Source: Methanomassiliicoccaceae archaeon
GTDB taxonomy: Archaea > Thermoplasmatota > Thermoplasmata > Methanomassiliicoccales > Methanomethylophilaceae
DNA length: 5,558 bases
Direction of reading: 5' to 3'
Assembly: GCA_009784745.1 (NCBI GenBank)
Contig: WQXR01000080.1
Coordinates: 1 to 5,558, forward strand
Shown here: in pieces, positions 1 to 5,558 of the stretch
Numbering within the stretch: the stretch's first letter is position 1
Layout: each line of letters begins with the position of its first letter
Made by a program: the position numbers and the translations under genes
Notes under the pieces: generated by a model
Told to the model about the DNA's origin: nothing
Seen by the model: the letters and a program-made list of their open reading frames with translations, nothing else
Databases searched by the model: none

Positions 1-2
1 CG

Positions 3-1976
3 ATTCCGCGCAGTCCGTTTGGTCTGGAAGGTAACACAATGTTCGTCACCGGTGCAGCCAGTCTGATATGTGATTCCGGTGTTATCTATTTCGGATCATC
101 CAGCGGCGCGATCTATGCATGTACGCTTAACCTCCAGGTGCTTTGGGCGTATCAGACTACCGGGATGATGTATTACTATCCTCCGACAATATGCGGTGAT
201 GTACTATACATGGGCGCATACGACGGACGCTTATACGCCGTTGATCGTTCCAATGGAAATTTGATAGACAAAATCATGATCAATCCATCGGGTTCTGTGG
301 GTTCCACAGTTGTGATAGGGGATACACTGATAATGTCGTATTCCGACGGTCAGGGGATGAACTCACTGACAGGAGGCATGGCTGCATGCAAACTGGATAA
401 TTCTGATGATTCTCTGAAACTCCTTTGGAACAAGGACGGATTCGGGCGAGTATCATCGTTCTCCGTTCCGTTAAGCGACGGAGTGATATTCTATTCTGAT
501 ACGGGATTGTTCAAAATAGGCACAGACGGAACATCCAAGTTGCTTAACGATGACTTGGGAGATGTGAAAGCACCGATGACATTGTTGAATGGGAGCACAT
601 TATACGTGGTACAGTACAGAGCCGGCGGATCGATATTCGAATTAGATCTGAACGGCAACATACTCGGAGAATTCGAAGGCGTTCCTTCATCTAGCACATC
701 TTACGCAATGTCCCCCATCATCGTCATAGACGGCTGGATATACAGCGGTAATGACATGGGTGCCGCTTACGCATTATACGGGCAATTCATGATAATTCCT
801 GACACACCGTCAGGCAGTACCGGATCAAGCGGGTTATGGTTGGCGCTGCTGACAATACTTGCAACAGCAGGAGTTATAATTTACACAGCATACAAAGAAG
901 GAGTCATACAGATCAAAGAACCGGAAGGGTCACACATCAAAAGGAACAAACGCAGGCTCCTGTATCTTATAGGATTCGGATCGGTGACGGCGTTCATACT
1001 GTTCGTGGTATCACTTTCCGTCGGACCGTCGGGAAATATCTCATTAGGAGAGACATTCTCCGCACTCACATCATATCTCGGGAAAAGCGGCGGATATAGT
1101 TTTAACGAGATAATCGTCGGCAGCGAAAGACTGCCGAGAGTGATGGCAGTATTCGCAGTAGGCGTAGGATTAGCAACAGCCGGTGCGATGTATCAGGCAA
1201 TAATCAGAAATCCGCTGGTCGATCCGTACATAATGGGCGTATCTTCCGGAGCAGGTGCCGTTGCTATTGCAGGAATTGCGTTCAGTTTTACATTCTTCGG
1301 TCTTTTCCCGAGTGATTCCCTATATGCCGTACCTATAATGGCCGCGATAGGCGGATTAGCAGCATTTTTCCTGACCATGCTGATAGCTGAAAAAGCAGGC
1401 AAATCATCTGTGAACTATGTTTTGGCAGGAGTGGTGGTAGGATTAGCGTTCGGCGCGATACAGACGTTGCTACTGTCAATGTCCGGAAATAAGGTACATG
1501 ACGCACTGACATGGATGTTCGGCAGTTTCGCGAACATCTCATGGAGTAACGTTTGGTTAGTATTCATTCCAGCTTTGTGCATATCGTTCATTCCGCTGAT
1601 ATGGGCAAGAGAGTTCAATGTTGTATTACTGGGAGAGGAACAAGCTAAGCAGATGGGTCTGAATGTCATCAAATTCAACAGAATGATGCTGATATTGGCA
1701 TCGATCTTGACAGCAGTATGCGTCGCATTCGTCGGAATAATAGGTTTTGTCGGCCTCGTGGTACCGCATGTATGCCGTATGATACTCGGCGGGGATCACA
1801 GGTTAGTATTACCGGCATCCATCGTATTGGGGGGATGCATGATGATGATCGCAGACCTTTTAGCAAAGATGATAATGGTCCCGCAGGAACTTCCGATAGG
1901 AGCTATAACAACAATAATAGGCGTGCCGCTGTTCGCATATCTTTTGATAAAGAGAGGGAGGATGTACGATGGATAA
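3..1976 (+). CDS. PQQ-type beta-propeller fused to BtuC/FecCD-family ABC importer permease (5' partial)
   Basis: Membrane subunit of a probable corrinoid ABC importer with an unusual propeller front end. The frame is open from the window edge, so the true start lies upstream; residues here count from the Met at 39. Residues 1-250 carry about six propeller strands of the form (V/I)(I/L)Y-G-DG-(L/I)YA, for example GAYDGRLYAVD at 59-69, typical of PQQ-like repeats. A Ser/Gly/Thr/Pro-rich stretch (254-265), a hydrophobic helix (266-285) and a basic linker ending KRNKRR (301-306) follow. From 307 on there is a complete BtuC/FecCD permease: ERLPR (363-367), RNPLVDPYIMGVSSGAG (390-406), the ATPase-contact segment GFVGLVVPHVCR (569-580), GGDHR, and PQELPIGAITTIIGVP (615-630). 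No ATG, GTG or TTG with a ribosome site lies at the join, so one polypeptide is likely. The family also moves haem and siderophores; the corrinoid assignment rests on neighbouring cobD and cbiB. Confidence 0.9.
   Translation: MPRSPFGLEGNTMFVTGAASLICDSGVIYFGSSSGAIYACTLNLQVLWAYQTTGMMYYYPPTICGDVLYMGAYDGRLYAVDRSNGNLIDKIMINPSGSVGSTVVIGDTLIMSYSDGQGMNSLTGGMAACKLDNSDDSLKLLWNKDGFGRVSSFSVPLSDGVIFYSDTGLFKIGTDGTSKLLNDDLGDVKAPMTLLNGSTLYVVQYRAGGSIFELDLNGNILGEFEGVPSSSTSYAMSPIIVIDGWIYSGNDMGAAYALYGQFMIIPDTPSGSTGSSGLWLALLTILATAGVIIYTAYKEGVIQIKEPEGSHIKRNKRRLLYLIGFGSVTAFILFVVSLSVGPSGNISLGETFSALTSYLGKSGGYSFNEIIVGSERLPRVMAVFAVGVGLATAGAMYQAIIRNPLVDPYIMGVSSGAGAVAIAGIAFSFTFFGLFPSDSLYAVPIMAAIGGLAAFFLTMLIAEKAGKSSVNYVLAGVVVGLAFGAIQTLLLSMSGNKVHDALTWMFGSFANISWSNVWLVFIPALCISFIPLIWAREFNVVLLGEEQAKQMGLNVIKFNRMMLILASILTAVCVAFVGIIGFVGLVVPHVCRMILGGDHRLVLPASIVLGGCMMMIADLLAKMIMVPQELPIGAITTIIGVPLFAYLLIKRGRMYDG
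1957..1961 (+). promoter_or_regulatory. Shine-Dalgarno site for the ATPase gene
   Basis: GGAGG, the core of AGGGAGG, lies 7 nt before the ATG at 1969 and inside the last codons of the permease gene. It fixes the ATPase start and supports coupled translation of the two subunits. Confidence 0.8.
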
Positions 1977-2769
1977 GGTCCCGCTTCTGGAATTGAGGAA
2001 TGTGAACAAACAATACGATAACGGGTTCCATGCCGTAAAGGACGTATCTTTCAAAATAGATCCGGGATTGCTTGTAGGCCTCATAGGACCGAACGGATGC
2101 GGAAAGACGACGATGATGAGATGCGTAAATTCGATGCACAAAACATCGTCAGGAGATATATTGGTGGACGGCGAGACCGTCCTTAACAGATCACCGTCAC
2201 ACATAGCTCGTCTTATTTCCAATGTACCGGCGGAACTGAAAGCGAGTTTTGGTCTTACGGTATTTGAAACAGTGATGTTAGGACGTTATCCGTATATGGA
2301 AAATCTCTGGTGGGAAACGGAAGAGGATGAGACGCACGTCGAAGACACATTGAGGAAATTCGGTGTGGACCATCTCAAGAACCGTCCTCTCAATATGCTC
2401 TCATCAGGTGAAAGACAACGCGTACTGATCGCAAAAGCATACGTTCAGGAACCGAGACTGATGTTAGTTGATGAACCTACGGCCCATCTTGACATGAAGT
2501 ATAAACTCGAAGTTATGGAATATCTTCAATATATGGTGAAAAAGGACATGTCGATAATGGTAGCGGAACACGATATATCATTAATGGCAAGATATTGTGA
2601 CCTTTGCATAATAATGAAGAAAGGCGAGATCGTCGCAATAGGCGACCCAAAAGAAGTGATAACTTCGGAATTAATTGAAGAAGTGTACGAAGTGAATGCA
2701 TCCGTAGGTTTCGATCAGGACGGTGAATTGTACGTTCTTCCGAAGAGGTACAGATCAAAGCACGAATGA
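1969..2769 (+). CDS. btuD: ABC importer ATP-binding protein, BtuD/FecE type
   Basis: Cytoplasmic ATPase, 266 aa, that powers the permease encoded just upstream; its start overlaps that gene's end by 8 nt, so the two are surely co-translated. Visible motifs in order: Walker A GPNGCGKT (40-47); the Q-loop region VPAELKASFGLTVFETVMLGR (86-106); ABC signature LSSGERQ (144-150); Walker B LMLVDEP (164-170, catalytic E169); D-loop AHLD (172-175); switch His H201 in AEHD. Length and motif order fit the BtuD/FhuC/FecE family of cobalamin, haem and siderophore importers. One oddity: the glutamine normally closing the VPQ of the Q-loop is Ala88 (codon GCG at 2230-2232), with Glu89 next. All other catalytic motifs are intact, so the enzyme is probably active. 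The corrinoid substrate is inferred from neighbouring cobD and cbiB, not from this sequence; a haem or siderophore role cannot be excluded. Confidence 0.9.
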   Translation: MDKVPLLELRNVNKQYDNGFHAVKDVSFKIDPGLLVGLIGPNGCGKTTMMRCVNSMHKTSSGDILVDGETVLNRSPSHIARLISNVPAELKASFGLTVFETVMLGRYPYMENLWWETEEDETHVEDTLRKFGVDHLKNRPLNMLSSGERQRVLIAKAYVQEPRLMLVDEPTAHLDMKYKLEVMEYLQYMVKKDMSIMVAEHDISLMARYCDLCIIMKKGEIVAIGDPKEVITSELIEEVYEVNASVGFDQDGELYVLPKRYRSKHE

Positions 2770-2784
2770 CCTTAAATTGCTACT

Positions 2785-2843
2785 TGTCAAGAACTGAACG
2801 TCTGTTAAAACGTACGTTTAAATATGTCCAAGTAATCTTGACA
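2785..2843. promoter_or_regulatory. Probable toxin-antitoxin operator with nested dyad symmetry
   Basis: An 8-bp inverted repeat, TGTCAAGA (2785-2792) and TCTTGACA (2836-2843), flanks a perfect 12-bp palindrome AAACGTACGTTT (2808-2819). The outer repeat is centred at 2814 and the inner palindrome at 2813.5. The inner palindrome overlaps the first three bases of the TATA box, so a protein bound there would block transcription. YefM-family antitoxins, alone or with the toxin, are known to repress their own operons by binding palindromes; the E. coli sites share a TGTACA core, and this one has CGTACG. Binding here is inferred. Confidence 0.55.
2817..2824 (+). promoter_or_regulatory. TATA box of the toxin-antitoxin operon
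   Basis: TTTAAATA matches the archaeal TATA consensus. Its centre is about 25 nt before the antitoxin ATG at 2846, the usual distance to an archaeal transcription start. No Shine-Dalgarno sequence lies between, so the mRNA is probably leaderless. Confidence 0.65.
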
Positions 2844-2845
2844 TT

Positions 2846-3094
2846 ATGAGCATAATAAACGTGACACAAGCAAGGAACGATCTTTACAGCATTCTTGAAA
2901 AAGTATTGGGTCACGAGACCGTCACGATAACCTCCAAAGGCGGAAATGCCGTGCTGATATCTGAAGAGGATTGGGAGGGGATAAAAGAGACGCTGTATCT
3001 TATGAGCGATCCTGAATTTTTGAACGATGTGCGTGAAGCAAGAAATACTCCACGTTCGGAATATGAGGTCTGGAATTGTCGTACCAAGTCCTGA
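2846..3094 (+). CDS. yefM: YefM/Phd-family antitoxin
   Basis: Antitoxin of a type II toxin-antitoxin pair, 82 aa. In this family the N-terminal half dimerises and binds operator DNA, and the C-terminal tail wraps the toxin's active site. The sequence follows that plan: INVTQARNDLYSILEKV (4-20) matches the YefM opening strand and helix, NAVLISEEDWEGIKETLYLM (34-53) matches the conserved AVLMS-EEY-SL-ETAYLL block, and DPEFLNDVREARNTPRS (55-71) begins the charged toxin-binding tail. Length is normal for the family (about 80-90 aa). The ATG lies about 25 nt after a TATA box with no ribosome site, which suggests leaderless translation. It overlaps the toxin gene by 19 nt. It should repress its own promoter through the dyad just upstream. 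The family call is firm; activity is inferred. Confidence 0.87.
   Translation: MSIINVTQARNDLYSILEKVLGHETVTITSKGGNAVLISEEDWEGIKETLYLMSDPEFLNDVREARNTPRSEYEVWNCRTKS
3065..3069 (+). promoter_or_regulatory. Shine-Dalgarno site that sets the toxin's TTG start
   Basis: GAGGT lies inside the antitoxin gene, 6 nt before TTG at 3076. The only nearby ATG in this frame (3094-3096, overlapping the antitoxin stop) would remove the first beta strand, which Txe/YoeB toxins need, so the TTG start is preferred. Confidence 0.6.
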
Positions 3095-3372
3095 TGTCCA
3101 AAAAAGCATCCGCCGATCTTGAGGAATTGAAGAGGTCAGGAAAAGGAAAAAAAGCTGAAGAAATATTGGATGCTTTGACCATCGATCCATTCCGTATGAA
3201 ACATAAGAAGCTGAAAGGCGAAGCGCAAGATATGTATTCGATAAGGCTCAATGCGACCGACAGGATAGTTTTCGAGATCGAGGATTCAGATGATGAAAGA
3301 TATGAAGGTATAGTGAAAGTCATAAGGATGAGAACTCATTATAAGAGCATTCTGTCAATGTTCGTTCTTTAA
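3076..3372 (+). CDS. yoeB: Txe/YoeB-family mRNA-cleaving toxin
   Basis: Toxin partner of the YefM-like antitoxin, 98 aa with a TTG start chosen because GAGGT sits 6 nt upstream and SYQVLMSKKASADLEEL (2-18) aligns with the family's first strand and helix. Txe/YoeB proteins have the RelE fold and cut mRNA in the ribosomal A site. The family pattern is clear: DPF (37-39), KKLKG (44-48), MYSIRLNATDRIVFEI (53-68) and VKVIRMRTHYK (80-90). By alignment from memory, R63 and H88 match YoeB Arg65 and His83. Two oddities appear. Lys44 stands where the family has its catalytic glutamate (E46 of E. coli YoeB). Nine residues follow the THY motif, where E. coli YoeB ends at HY. An acidic insert EDSDDERYE (69-77) lies before the last strand. 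The protein may be a weakened or a mechanistically different RNase; the fold and pairing are well supported. Confidence 0.85.
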   Translation: MSYQVLMSKKASADLEELKRSGKGKKAEEILDALTIDPFRMKHKKLKGEAQDMYSIRLNATDRIVFEIEDSDDERYEGIVKVIRMRTHYKSILSMFVL

Positions 3373-3522
3373 ATCATCATTAGCAGTGATATTTCACCGA
3401 CATGATGTTCGAACGATCTACCATCGATCGGGATCTTTCGGCACCTAGAGTTGCACGCGCTCCGAATAATAAAGCGTTAGCACGAATGAACGCCGATTAG
3501 GTGGATGGATGTAATAGCCAAG

Positions 3523-3530
3523 TTTAAAAT
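3523..3530 (+). promoter_or_regulatory. Probable TATA box of cobD
   Basis: TTTAAAAT resembles the archaeal TATA consensus. Its centre is about 27 nt before the ATG at 3554, so transcription would start at or just before that codon. The ATG at 3533 begins only 2 nt after the box and could not be in a transcript made from it. Confidence 0.5.
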
Positions 3531-3553
3531 CAATGAAGTCATACATCCGCAGG

Positions 3554-4666
3554 ATGAATATTGACGATGTCATAAGAAAGGACCTTTTGCAGATATCCGA
3601 TACGGTACACGGCGGTCAGGCCTGGAAGTTAAAAGGCATCGAAGATTTCAGCCACAATCTGAATCCATTCGGACCTCCTGCGTGCCTTCATAAGATAATA
3701 TTTGACGCAATTGCAGGAGTAGATCACTATCCTGATGATAACTCAACGGAATTGAAGAATGTATTGGCGGATCATTTTGAGATAGGAGCAGAGAATATAA
3801 TCGCAGGTGCAGGTTCATCAGACATCATAAGAACATTTCCGAACACGTTCCTGAACAGAGGCGAAACGGCATTGGTGATGTGTCCGTCTTTTGCTGAATA
3901 TTCGCATCAGTGCAAGATAGCAGGCGCGAATGTAAAAGAATTACTGCTTAGAGAAAGCAATGACCTTCGGATAGATGCGGATGAATTGTTCGAAAATATG
4001 AAAGGTGTAAAAGCAGTTTACATATGCAACCCGAACAACCCGACAGGGAGGATAGAACCGAGAGAGAAGTTACTAGGAATTGTAAAAGAATGTGCCGATA
4101 ACGGAATTCTTGTTTTCCTTGACGAAACGCTTTTAGAATTAGTTCCGTCATACAGAGATATAAGTTGTGCCAGATATGTAAAAGAATATGATAATTTAGT
4201 TGTTATCGGTTCATTAACAAAATCATTTGCTATACCCGGCATAAGGATAGGTTTCGGCTTTGCCGATGAGAAACTCATCAAAGCAATGAACAAAGTAAGA
4301 ATGACATGGAACGTCGGTCACATTGAGCAATATGTTGCGTCACGTCTCATACGCGATCACATGTCTCATGTAACTGACGCAGCAAAGATGATGCACAGCG
4401 AAGCAAGATATATGCACCGTAGCCTGAATGAGATCGGTTTTAAAGTAGGAATGACGGATTCGTTCTTTTTCTTTAACTCGCTGAAAAGCATCGGCACGAG
4501 TGTACCGGAATTCAAGGAAAAGATGTTATCATCGAACATTATGATCAGAGATTGCAGTTCATTCGGTCCGGAATTCAAGAATTACATAAGATTCTGTGTC
4601 AAGGACCGCGAACGTAACGAGATGTTCTCGAACGCCGTCAAAAAAGCAATGGACGGGGTGAATTGA
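3554..4666 (+). CDS. cobD: Threonine-phosphate decarboxylase (PLP enzyme of cobamide synthesis)
   Basis: Converts L-threonine O-3-phosphate to (R)-1-amino-2-propanol O-2-phosphate, the linker that CbiB attaches to adenosylcobyric acid. It is a fold-type I PLP enzyme close to HisC, 370 aa from this start. Motifs: HGG (19-21), typical of CobD rather than HisC; DFSHNLNPFGPP (31-42); HYP (58-60); phosphate-binding GAGSSD (85-90); NPNNPTGR (159-166); D190 of DETLLEL, which pairs with the PLP ring nitrogen; Schiff-base K223 in SLTKSFAIPGIRIGF (220-234); and R346 in YIRFCV, for the substrate carboxylate. ATG 3533 would add seven residues, but it lies 2 nt from the probable TATA box; 3554 puts the start at the expected leaderless position and leaves a normal N-terminus before HGG. 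It is followed directly by cbiB, the next enzyme's gene. Histidinol-phosphate aminotransferase is the main alternative; HGG and cbiB argue against it. Confidence 0.88.
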   Translation: MNIDDVIRKDLLQISDTVHGGQAWKLKGIEDFSHNLNPFGPPACLHKIIFDAIAGVDHYPDDNSTELKNVLADHFEIGAENIIAGAGSSDIIRTFPNTFLNRGETALVMCPSFAEYSHQCKIAGANVKELLLRESNDLRIDADELFENMKGVKAVYICNPNNPTGRIEPREKLLGIVKECADNGILVFLDETLLELVPSYRDISCARYVKEYDNLVVIGSLTKSFAIPGIRIGFGFADEKLIKAMNKVRMTWNVGHIEQYVASRLIRDHMSHVTDAAKMMHSEARYMHRSLNEIGFKVGMTDSFFFFNSLKSIGTSVPEFKEKMLSSNIMIRDCSSFGPEFKNYIRFCVKDRERNEMFSNAVKKAMDGVN

Positions 4667-4688
4667 TACGGATATCTGGATCGCCGCT

Positions 4689-5558
4689 TTGGTCATTGTG
4701 ATGATCGCCTTTCTTATAGACATGGTGATAGGTGATATCCCCAACAAGATACATCCGCTGAGGTGGATGGGCAATCTTCTGGGCGGCATAGATAAGAGGA
4801 TAAAGAGAAAAGGCCGTAAGTCAACGATATTCAAAGGATTTCTGTCATACTTGTTAGTATTTTTGATATTCACGTTCGTCAGTCTTACACTCTTAGGGTG
4901 GATAAGGGCGCAGAACGCAGAATATGGAGAAATAGCATGGATATTCATCTGTGCCTTCATATTCAAATTAACTTTTGCGGCATCATTCAGGAAACATTGC
5001 AGACCTATTCAGAAAGATCTTGAGAACGGGGATCTTGATGCCGCAGCAGCAAAAACACAAATGATCGTCAGCCGTAATACAAAAGTAATGGATGCTGAAC
5101 ATATATCGTCATCATGCACGGAAACGATATCCGAGAATTACGCGGACAGCGTTTGCTCACCCGGATTATATTTCGGTCTTCTCGGGATATTCGGCGCATG
5201 GATGTTCAGATGCTGTAACTTAATGGATGCGATGTGGGGCTATCTTAACGATAAATATCGAGATCTAGGATACTTTCCGGCGAAGTTTGACGATCTTTTA
5301 GGTTACGTAACATCACGCGTTTCGATATTGTTCATAGCGCTCGCAGCACCGTTCGTCGGCGGAAGTCCGAAAAAAGCAATATCAACGGCAAAAGAACAGC
5401 ACAGGATGACACCGAGCCCGAACAGCGGGTGGCCGATGACCGCCGCCGCAGGTGCGTTAGGCATAAGCATGGAAAAGAAGGACGTTTACATAATGGGCAG
5501 CGGTCCGCTGCCTTCTGTTAAGGACATATCAAGATGCTACAAACTCATAGAAATGGCA
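4689..5558 (+). CDS. cbiB: Adenosylcobinamide-phosphate synthase (3' partial)
   Basis: Integral membrane enzyme that amidates adenosylcobyric acid with aminopropanol phosphate (the CobD product) to give adenosylcobinamide phosphate. The 290 residues seen match CbiB in order: IDMVIGD then HPLRWMG (22-28); hydrophobic segments near 49-71 and 81-100; SRNTKVMDAEHISSSCTETI (128-147) and SENYADSVCSPGLYFGLLG (148-166), matching the family's R-T--L...A-I----ETVAEN--D---APLF block; NLMDAMWGY (177-185); FDDLLGYVTSR (200-210); and SPNSGWPMTAAAGALGI (243-259). Family length is about 310-320, so roughly 20-30 residues lie past the window. The start is uncertain. TTG 4689 is the longest canonical choice and ATG 4701 is possible, yet hydrophobic coding-like sequence continues upstream to 4662 with no usual start. 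GGGGTGA (4655-4661) at the end of cobD suggests coupled translation. Confidence 0.85.
   Translation, partial: MVIVMIAFLIDMVIGDIPNKIHPLRWMGNLLGGIDKRIKRKGRKSTIFKGFLSYLLVFLIFTFVSLTLLGWIRAQNAEYGEIAWIFICAFIFKLTFAASFRKHCRPIQKDLENGDLDAAAAKTQMIVSRNTKVMDAEHISSSCTETISENYADSVCSPGLYFGLLGIFGAWMFRCCNLMDAMWGYLNDKYRDLGYFPAKFDDLLGYVTSRVSILFIALAAPFVGGSPKKAISTAKEQHRMTPSPNSGWPMTAAAGALGISMEKKDVYIMGSGPLPSVKDISRCYKLIEMA

Noticed and set aside
836..960. Separate start for a stand-alone permease gene
   Set aside because: AAGGAG at 896-901 looks like a ribosome site, but no ATG, GTG or TTG follows in frame at a usable distance; the nearest GTG (983) would cut into the first BtuC helix.
836..1099. 87-codon + strand ORF inside the fusion gene
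   Set aside because: It overlaps the join and first helices of the permease in another frame, has a low-complexity Arg/Thr-rich product and no family motif; a shadow frame.
1860..2222. 120-codon - strand ORF opposite the permease-ATPase junction
   Set aside because: It lies opposite two strongly supported overlapping genes, including the Walker A region, and its product resembles nothing recognisable.
3386..3397. Small hairpin GTGA-TATT-TCAC after the toxin gene
   Set aside because: A 4-bp stem with no poly-T run after it is too weak to call a terminator.
3405..3420. tRNA T-arm-like GTTCGAAC
   Set aside because: No acceptor, D or anticodon stems can be paired around it.
3373..3553. Cobalamin riboswitch ahead of cobD
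   Set aside because: No B12-box-like conserved core or nested stems are visible, and the probable TATA box leaves no leader to hold one.
4559..4966. 135-codon - strand ORF across the cobD-cbiB junction
   Set aside because: It is antisense to conserved CobD and CbiB sequence, and the + strand motifs explain the region fully.

Overview
The window reads as archaeal DNA carrying corrinoid (vitamin B12) uptake and assembly genes, with a small toxin-antitoxin module between them. The archaeal reading rests on TTTAAATA-like TATA boxes about 25 nt ahead of start codons that lack ribosome binding sites (leaderless genes), on heavy use of ATA, AGA and AGG codons, and on the gene complement. Gene content and style would suit a methanogen of the Methanomassiliicoccales/Thermoplasmata type. 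That placement is inference, because the window holds no phylogenetic marker.

Layout, all on the + strand. Positions 3-1976 hold the 3' part of a gene that fuses a PQQ-type beta-propeller to a complete BtuC/FecCD-type ABC permease. Its 5' end lies upstream of the window. The ATPase gene (btuD-like, 1969-2769) overlaps it by 8 nt. A 76-nt spacer follows with a TATA box inside nested dyad symmetry, then a YefM-family antitoxin (2846-3094) and an overlapping Txe/YoeB-family toxin (3076-3372, TTG start). A 150-180 nt spacer with a second TATA box leads to cobD (3554-4666, threonine-phosphate decarboxylase) and cbiB (about 4689 to beyond the window end, cobinamide-phosphate synthase).

How they fit together: the permease and ATPase would form a BtuC2D2-type importer, with the propeller displayed outside the membrane, possibly helping to capture substrate. 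CobD makes (R)-1-amino-2-propanol O-2-phosphate, and CbiB joins it to adenosylcobyric acid to give adenosylcobinamide phosphate. Both de novo synthesis and the archaeal salvage route (cobinamide cut by CbiZ, then rebuilt by CbiB) need this step, so the neighbourhood makes a corrinoid the best guess for the importer's substrate.

The points most worth a second look are the propeller-permease fusion, the ATPase without the usual Q-loop glutamine, the symmetric operator-like site at the antitoxin promoter, and the toxin with lysine where the family has its catalytic glutamate. I saw no CRISPR array, insertion sequence, tRNA or rRNA.
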